Part shown: one piece after another, positions 60,696-64,000 of the stretch | How the letters are laid out: each line of letters starts with the position of its first letter | How positions within the stretch are numbered: position 1 is the stretch's first letter | Assembly: GCF_003955715.1 (NCBI RefSeq) | Contig: NZ_CP034463.1 | Span: 3,286,001-3,350,000 of the forward strand | Source: Streptomyces aquilus | Lineage (GTDB): Bacteria; Actinomycetota; Actinomycetes; Streptomycetales; Streptomycetaceae | Reading direction: 5' to 3' | Length of the DNA stretch: 64,000 nt | Made by a program: the position numbers and the translations under genes | Notes under the pieces: generated by a model | What the model saw: only the letters and a program-made list of their open reading frames with translations | What the model was told of the DNA's origin: nothing | Database searches by the model: none

Positions 60696-61236
60696 GCTGC
60701 GCGGCCGACGGCACCTTCTCCGTGACCTCCGCGCCCGCGGTCCTGCCCGCGTCCTTCACCTGGTTGATGACGTCGTCGAAGGTGCCGGCGACGCTCGTGT
60801 CGCCCTTGCGGAGCTTCGACGGGAGGTCCTTCAGGGCGTCGATGCCCGCCGTGAGCGGGGCGACCGCCTTGGCGAGGGTCGGGTCGCCCGCGGCGTTGCG
60901 GGAGGCGGCCTTGAGGCGGTTGTAGGCGAAGGTGCCGGCGAGACCTGCTTTCACCAGCGCCACCCTGCGGCCGTCCGCGCCGCTCTTGAACTTCCCCGCC
61001 CGCCAGGGCTTCACGATCCACTGGTAGGTCGCCCCGGCCGCCAGCCCCGCGTTCGCCACGAACCGGGTCTTGGCGAACTTCTGCCGCTCGGCGGAGGCCG
61101 TGGCGGAGGACGTCACGGAGGCCGTGGGGGTCGTCGCGGCGCCGCTGTCGTCGTCGCCACCGCAGGCCGTGGCCCCGGCGAGCAGGACGCAGCAGAGCGT
61201 CGGCGCCACCAGCAGGCGGCGGAGCGGTGCGGGCAC
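60682..61236 (-). CDS. Lipoprotein
   Basis: A 184-residue secreted lipoprotein precursor: signal peptide with lipobox LLAGATAC followed by GGDDDSG, a Thr/Ala/Ser linker and an alpha-helical mature domain (RFVANAGLAAGATYQWIVKPWRAGKF, PSKLRKGDTSVAGTFDDVINQVKDAG). GTG at 61236 has GGAGG five bases upstream; longer in-frame sequence upstream is not supported. Function unknown; anchored at the outer face of the membrane. Confidence 0.82.
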   Translation of the reverse strand: MPAPLRRLLVAPTLCCVLLAGATACGGDDDSGAATTPTASVTSSATASAERQKFAKTRFVANAGLAAGATYQWIVKPWRAGKFKSGADGRRVALVKAGLAGTFAYNRLKAASRNAAGDPTLAKAVAPLTAGIDALKDLPSKLRKGDTSVAGTFDDVINQVKDAGRTAGAEVTEKVPSAAQLTSG

Positions 61237-61354
61237 GGGGGCCTCCGGGAGGGTTCGTCCACGTCTCCCGGCAGCTTCACCCCGCCGTGTGCCCGTCGCC
61301 ACCCGGGCGAACCCGTTCGGGTTTCATACACGGTTGAGCGGCAACCCGCTGGTT

Positions 61355-61645
61355 ATGTCCTCTCGATATCGCGGTGCCAATTCGGCCGGCACGGTCATAG
61401 CGGTCGTCGCCGACATCATGGCCCTCATTCTGGGCCTCTGGATTCTGATGTACCTGCTGGACGCGAACCGCGCGAACGACTTCGTGCAGTTCATCCACGA
61501 CGCGGCCCGGTGGCTGGCGGGCTGGAGCCATGACCTGTTCACGTTCGACGAGGCGTGGGCGCGGGTCGTCGCCGGGTACGGGCTGGCGGCCGTGGTGTAC
61601 CTGTTCGTCGGGCACGCCATCGCCAACCGGGTGCACCGCCACTGA
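61355..61645 (+). CDS. Small membrane protein
   Basis: A 96-residue protein with two hydrophobic helices (about 11-33, AGTVIAVVADIMALILGLWILMY; 70-90, WARVVAGYGLAAVVYLFVGHAI) joined by a polar loop containing HDAARWLAGWSHDLF. The short Arg/His tail ends RVHRH. It is a Streptomyces-type conserved hypothetical with no assigned role, convergent with the next operon. Confidence 0.75.
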   Translation: MSSRYRGANSAGTVIAVVADIMALILGLWILMYLLDANRANDFVQFIHDAARWLAGWSHDLFTFDEAWARVVAGYGLAAVVYLFVGHAIANRVHRH

Positions 61646-61654
61646 CGTGAGCCG

Positions 61655-62725
61655 TCAGGCGCAGCAGTCCGGGTCCAGGCCCTTCGGCAGCTGTTCCCCG
61701 CCGAAGACCTGGCAGGTCGCCTCGTCGCCGCCCAGCGCGGCGACCGCGAGCAGCAGCGATCCGGCCGTCCAGGTCGTGAGTTCCCGCGGCCAGATCGCGT
61801 CGTCCTCGAAGACGTAGCCCGTCCAGTACAGGCCGGACTCCTCGTCCCGCAGGTGCTGGATGGACTGGAGGATCTCCAGCGCGCGGTCGGACTCGCCCAT
61901 CGCCCAGAGGGCCAGGGCGAGTTCGGCCGACTCGCCGCCCGTCACCCACGGGTTGGGGACGACGCAGCGCACCCCGAGGCCGGGGACGACGAAGCGGTCC
62001 CAGTCCTTCTCCACCCGGGACTTGGCCTCCACGCCCGTCAACGCGCCGCCCAGGACGGGGTAGTACCAGTCCATCGAGTAGCGGTCCTTGTCCAGGAACC
62101 GCTCCGGATGGCGGCGGATCGCGTGGCGCAGTGCCCCTACCGCCAACTCCCAGTCCGGTTGGGCCTCTTCGCGCTGTTCGGCGATGGCCAGGGCGCACCG
62201 CAGCGCGTGGTGGATGGAGGAGGAGCCGGTCAGCAGCGCGTCCGTCGTGAAGCTGCCGTCCTCCTCGCCCTTCCAGCCGATCTGGCCGCCGGGCTGTTGC
62301 AGCCGCAGGACGTACTCCATCGCCGCGTAGACCGACGGCCACATGCGGTCCAGGAAGGTGTCGTCGCCGGTCGAGAGGTAGTGGTGCCACACCCCTACGG
62401 CCATGTAGGCGACGAAGTTGGTCTCGCGGCCCCGGTCGGTGACCTCGGCGAAGTCCCCGTCCTGGTACGCCGCGTACCAGGAGCCGTCCGTGTTCTGGTG
62501 CCGGGCCAGCCAGTCGTACGCCCGCTCCGCCGCCTCGTGTTCGCCGGCCGCGTCGAGGGCCATCGCGGCCTCGGTGTGGTCCCACGGGTCGAGGTGGTGG
62601 CCGCGGAACCAGGGGATCGCGCCGTCCTCCCGCTGTACGGCGAGGATGCCGGCGACGGTCGCGGCGGCCTGCTCGGCGGTCAGCACCCCGGGCAGGACCA
62701 GGTGTTCTGTCCGGGGAGTGGTCAC
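61655..62725 (-). CDS. Prenyltransferase/six-hairpin-like protein
   Basis: A 356-residue alpha-toroid protein: repeating helical hairpins (AAATVAGILAVQREDGAIPWF, AAERAYDWLARHQNTDGSWYAA, AMEYVLRLQQPGGQIGWKG, MDWYYPVLGGALTG). This pattern is shared with prenyltransferase-like and glycan-processing folds. The end is cysteine-rich (DPDCCA). Its GTG overlaps the methyltransferase stop (GTGA), so the two are coupled. It may act on a glycolipid or surface glycan together with the glycosyltransferase upstream; the catalytic residues are not clear. Confidence 0.72.
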   Translation of the reverse strand: MTTPRTEHLVLPGVLTAEQAAATVAGILAVQREDGAIPWFRGHHLDPWDHTEAAMALDAAGEHEAAERAYDWLARHQNTDGSWYAAYQDGDFAEVTDRGRETNFVAYMAVGVWHHYLSTGDDTFLDRMWPSVYAAMEYVLRLQQPGGQIGWKGEEDGSFTTDALLTGSSSIHHALRCALAIAEQREEAQPDWELAVGALRHAIRRHPERFLDKDRYSMDWYYPVLGGALTGVEAKSRVEKDWDRFVVPGLGVRCVVPNPWVTGGESAELALALWAMGESDRALEILQSIQHLRDEESGLYWTGYVFEDDAIWPRELTTWTAGSLLLAVAALGGDEATCQVFGGEQLPKGLDPDCCA

Positions 62726-63456
62726 TTGGCGTCCACCCGCGGCAGGTGCGGCTTGGTCGCGTACGCCACGAAGCTCTTGCCGATCAGCGGGTTGAGGGCC
62801 TGCTCGGCGACCCGGGTCGCGAGCGGTTTCTTCATGATGTCCCAGACCAGGAGCTTGTGGTACGCCTTCACCGGCAGCGCCTTGTCGTTGTCGACGCCGA
62901 ACGCGCACTTCAGCCACCAGTACGGGGAGTGCAGCGCGTGCGCGTGGTGGGTGCCGTACGGCTTGAGGCCGGCCTCGCGGATCTTCGCGAGCAGTTCGTC
63001 CGCCTTGTAGATGCGGATGTGGCCGCCCTCGACCTCGTGGTAGGCGTCGGAGAGCGCCCAGCAGACCTTCTCGGGGCCGTAGCGCGGGACGGTGACGGCG
63101 ATCCGGCCGCCGGGCTTGAGCACCCGCACCATCTCGGCGAGTACGCCCTTGTCGTCCGGGATGTGCTCCATGACCTCGGAGATGATCACGACGTCGAAGG
63201 ACTCGTCCGGGAAGGGGAGCGCGAGGGCGTCGCCCTCCATGGCGGTGGCGGTGGCGCCCTCGGGGGCCTCGCCGGCCTCCTTCATCGCCGCGAACCACTT
63301 CGCGACCTCGCGGATCTCCTCGGCGTTCTGGTCCAGGGCGACGACCTGGGCGCCGCGCCGGTAGCACTCGAACGCGTGCCGGCCGGCTCCGCAGCCGAGG
63401 TCCAGGACGCGGTCGCCCGGGGCGAGCGGGAACCGGGAGAAGTCGACGGTCAGCAC
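62722..63456 (-). CDS. Class I SAM-dependent methyltransferase
   Basis: A 244-residue methyltransferase. Motif I is DRVLDLGCGAGRHAFECYRRGAQVVALDQN, motif II SFDVVIISEVMEHIPDD, and LAEMVRVLKPGGRIAVTVPRYGPEK follows. A C-terminal lid contains HHAHALHSPYWWLKCAFG, possibly for a lipid or sugar substrate. GTG at 63456 overlaps the stop of the glycosyltransferase by 7 bp. Together with it and the six-hairpin-like gene it forms an operon. Confidence 0.9.
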   Translation of the reverse strand: MLTVDFSRFPLAPGDRVLDLGCGAGRHAFECYRRGAQVVALDQNAEEIREVAKWFAAMKEAGEAPEGATATAMEGDALALPFPDESFDVVIISEVMEHIPDDKGVLAEMVRVLKPGGRIAVTVPRYGPEKVCWALSDAYHEVEGGHIRIYKADELLAKIREAGLKPYGTHHAHALHSPYWWLKCAFGVDNDKALPVKAYHKLLVWDIMKKPLATRVAEQALNPLIGKSFVAYATKPHLPRVDAK

Positions 63457-64000
63457 GTGGCCCTGCTTTCGGATGAGATGCCTGTCACAGTCACTGAGGC
63501 CGCGGAGCGGCCGGGAAGCGGGGTCGCGGAGCGACCCATCGCGTCTCGGTACCTGGCCACCGTTCCCTCTGCGGCCCGGGCCCAGGTGAACTTCGCCAGT
63601 ACCCGCTCACGTCCGGCCGCGCCGAGCCGAGCCCTCAACTCCGGGTCGCTCAGCAACCGGCCCAGACCGGCGGCCAGCGCCCCCGCGTCGCCGGGTGGGA
63701 CGGCGAGGCAGGTCTCTCCGTCCGGTCCTGCGACCTCGGGGATCGCTCCGCCGGTCGTCGCCAGCAGCGGTGTTCCCGTGGCCATGGCCTCCGCCGCCGG
63801 GAGGGAGAAGCCCTCGTAGAGCGACGGGACGCAGGCGATCTCGGCCGAGCGGACCAGGTCGACGAGTTCGGCGTCGGTGATGCCCTTGACGAAGTCGACG
63901 GCGCCTTCGAGGCCGTACCGCTCGATGGCCTGGGCTACGGGTCCGTCCTCGGCGCGCTTGCCGACGACGACGAGGTGGGCGTCGGGGTGTTCGACGCGGA
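63450..64000 (-). CDS. Glycosyltransferase family 4 (C-terminal part)
   Basis: The visible 183 residues are the C-terminal donor-binding half of a GT-B glycosyltransferase. Typical GT4 motifs are VVVGKRAEDG, the E-x7-E signature SLYEGFSLPAAEAMATGTPLLATTGGAIPEVAG, and LLSDPELRARLGAAGRERVLAKFTWARAAEGTV. The N-terminal half lies beyond 64000. It transfers a sugar from a nucleotide donor to an unknown acceptor, probably a lipid-linked glycan. The extreme C-terminus extends past the fold (SATPLPGRSAASVTVTG). Confidence 0.88.
   Translation of the reverse strand, partial: RVEHPDAHLVVVGKRAEDGPVAQAIERYGLEGAVDFVKGITDAELVDLVRSAEIACVPSLYEGFSLPAAEAMATGTPLLATTGGAIPEVAGPDGETCLAVPPGDAGALAAGLGRLLSDPELRARLGAAGRERVLAKFTWARAAEGTVARYRDAMGRSATPLPGRSAASVTVTGISSESRATC

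Overview
The window reads as chromosomal DNA of a Streptomyces-type actinomycete. It is very GC-rich with strong third-position GC bias, uses GTG/TTG/CTG starts, shows many 1-4 nt ATGA/GTGA-type gene overlaps, and carries actinobacterial core genes: a class A RNase P RNA, a fused RNase H/acid phosphatase, and a zinc-ribbon/Nif3 pair.

Positions 1-24,600 hold a biosynthetic gene cluster that I read as a pathway to a lipid-like azoxy (N-N bonded) compound related to valanimycin. Its genes resemble VlmA (a DUF2156 aminoacyl-tRNA-dependent transferase), VlmB (diiron oxidase), VlmO (membrane protein), VlmR (flavin reductase) and probably VlmH (a flavin N-oxygenase of the acyl-CoA dehydrogenase fold). 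A single-module highly reducing polyketide synthase (KS-AT-DH-ER-KR-ACP), two free ACPs, KAS II and KAS III enzymes, an acyl-AMP ligase, an aldehyde dehydrogenase and a class III aminotransferase could make a long-chain aldehyde and convert it to an alkylamine. The amine would be N-hydroxylated, given an amino acid (serine in valanimycin), rearranged to a hydrazine and oxidised to the azoxy group.

The most unusual element is a tandem of three 86-nt genes (22893-23189, minus strand). Each folds as a serine-type tRNA, with perfect acceptor and T arms, a long variable arm and discriminator G, but the anticodon loop is collapsed to about four nucleotides (GCTC, GTGA, GCAA), so canonical decoding is not possible. 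They lie beside the transferase gene. I propose they are dedicated non-decoding seryl donors for the azoxy pathway. Three sets of TGAC-type direct repeats with exact 11-bp spacing precede the tRNA-like genes, the ACP-PKS unit and the aldehyde dehydrogenase operon. This is the arrangement used by SARP activators and suggests common control, although no SARP gene lies in the window.

Positions 24,600-31,300 are an accessory stretch: two uncharacterised proteins, a protein with a tRNA-guanine-transglycosylase-like zinc motif, another unknown, and a GmrSD-type (DUF262/DUF1524) restriction protein fused to an alkyltransferase-like domain. It may be a small defence island. Positions 31,477-43,100 are conserved chromosome: rnpB, an EamA transporter, AraC and MerR regulators, an RNB exoribonuclease, YaaA, KDPG aldolase, RNase H/phosphatase, zinc ribbon and Nif3. 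Positions 43,100-46,150 hold an SDR-alcohol dehydrogenase-MaoC operon preceded by a KstR-like operator, suggesting steroid or acyl-CoA beta-oxidation.

The remainder contains a DesK/DesR-like two-component system, an HxlR/NAD(P)-binding divergent pair, a SigE-family sigma factor with a membrane partner, two drug-efflux MFS pumps, a doubly frameshifted TnpB-related pseudogene, a methyltransferase, an N-acetylmuramoyl-L-alanine amidase, an F420-type luciferase-like oxidoreductase, and at the right edge a methyltransferase/glycosyltransferase/six-hairpin-like operon that runs off the window.
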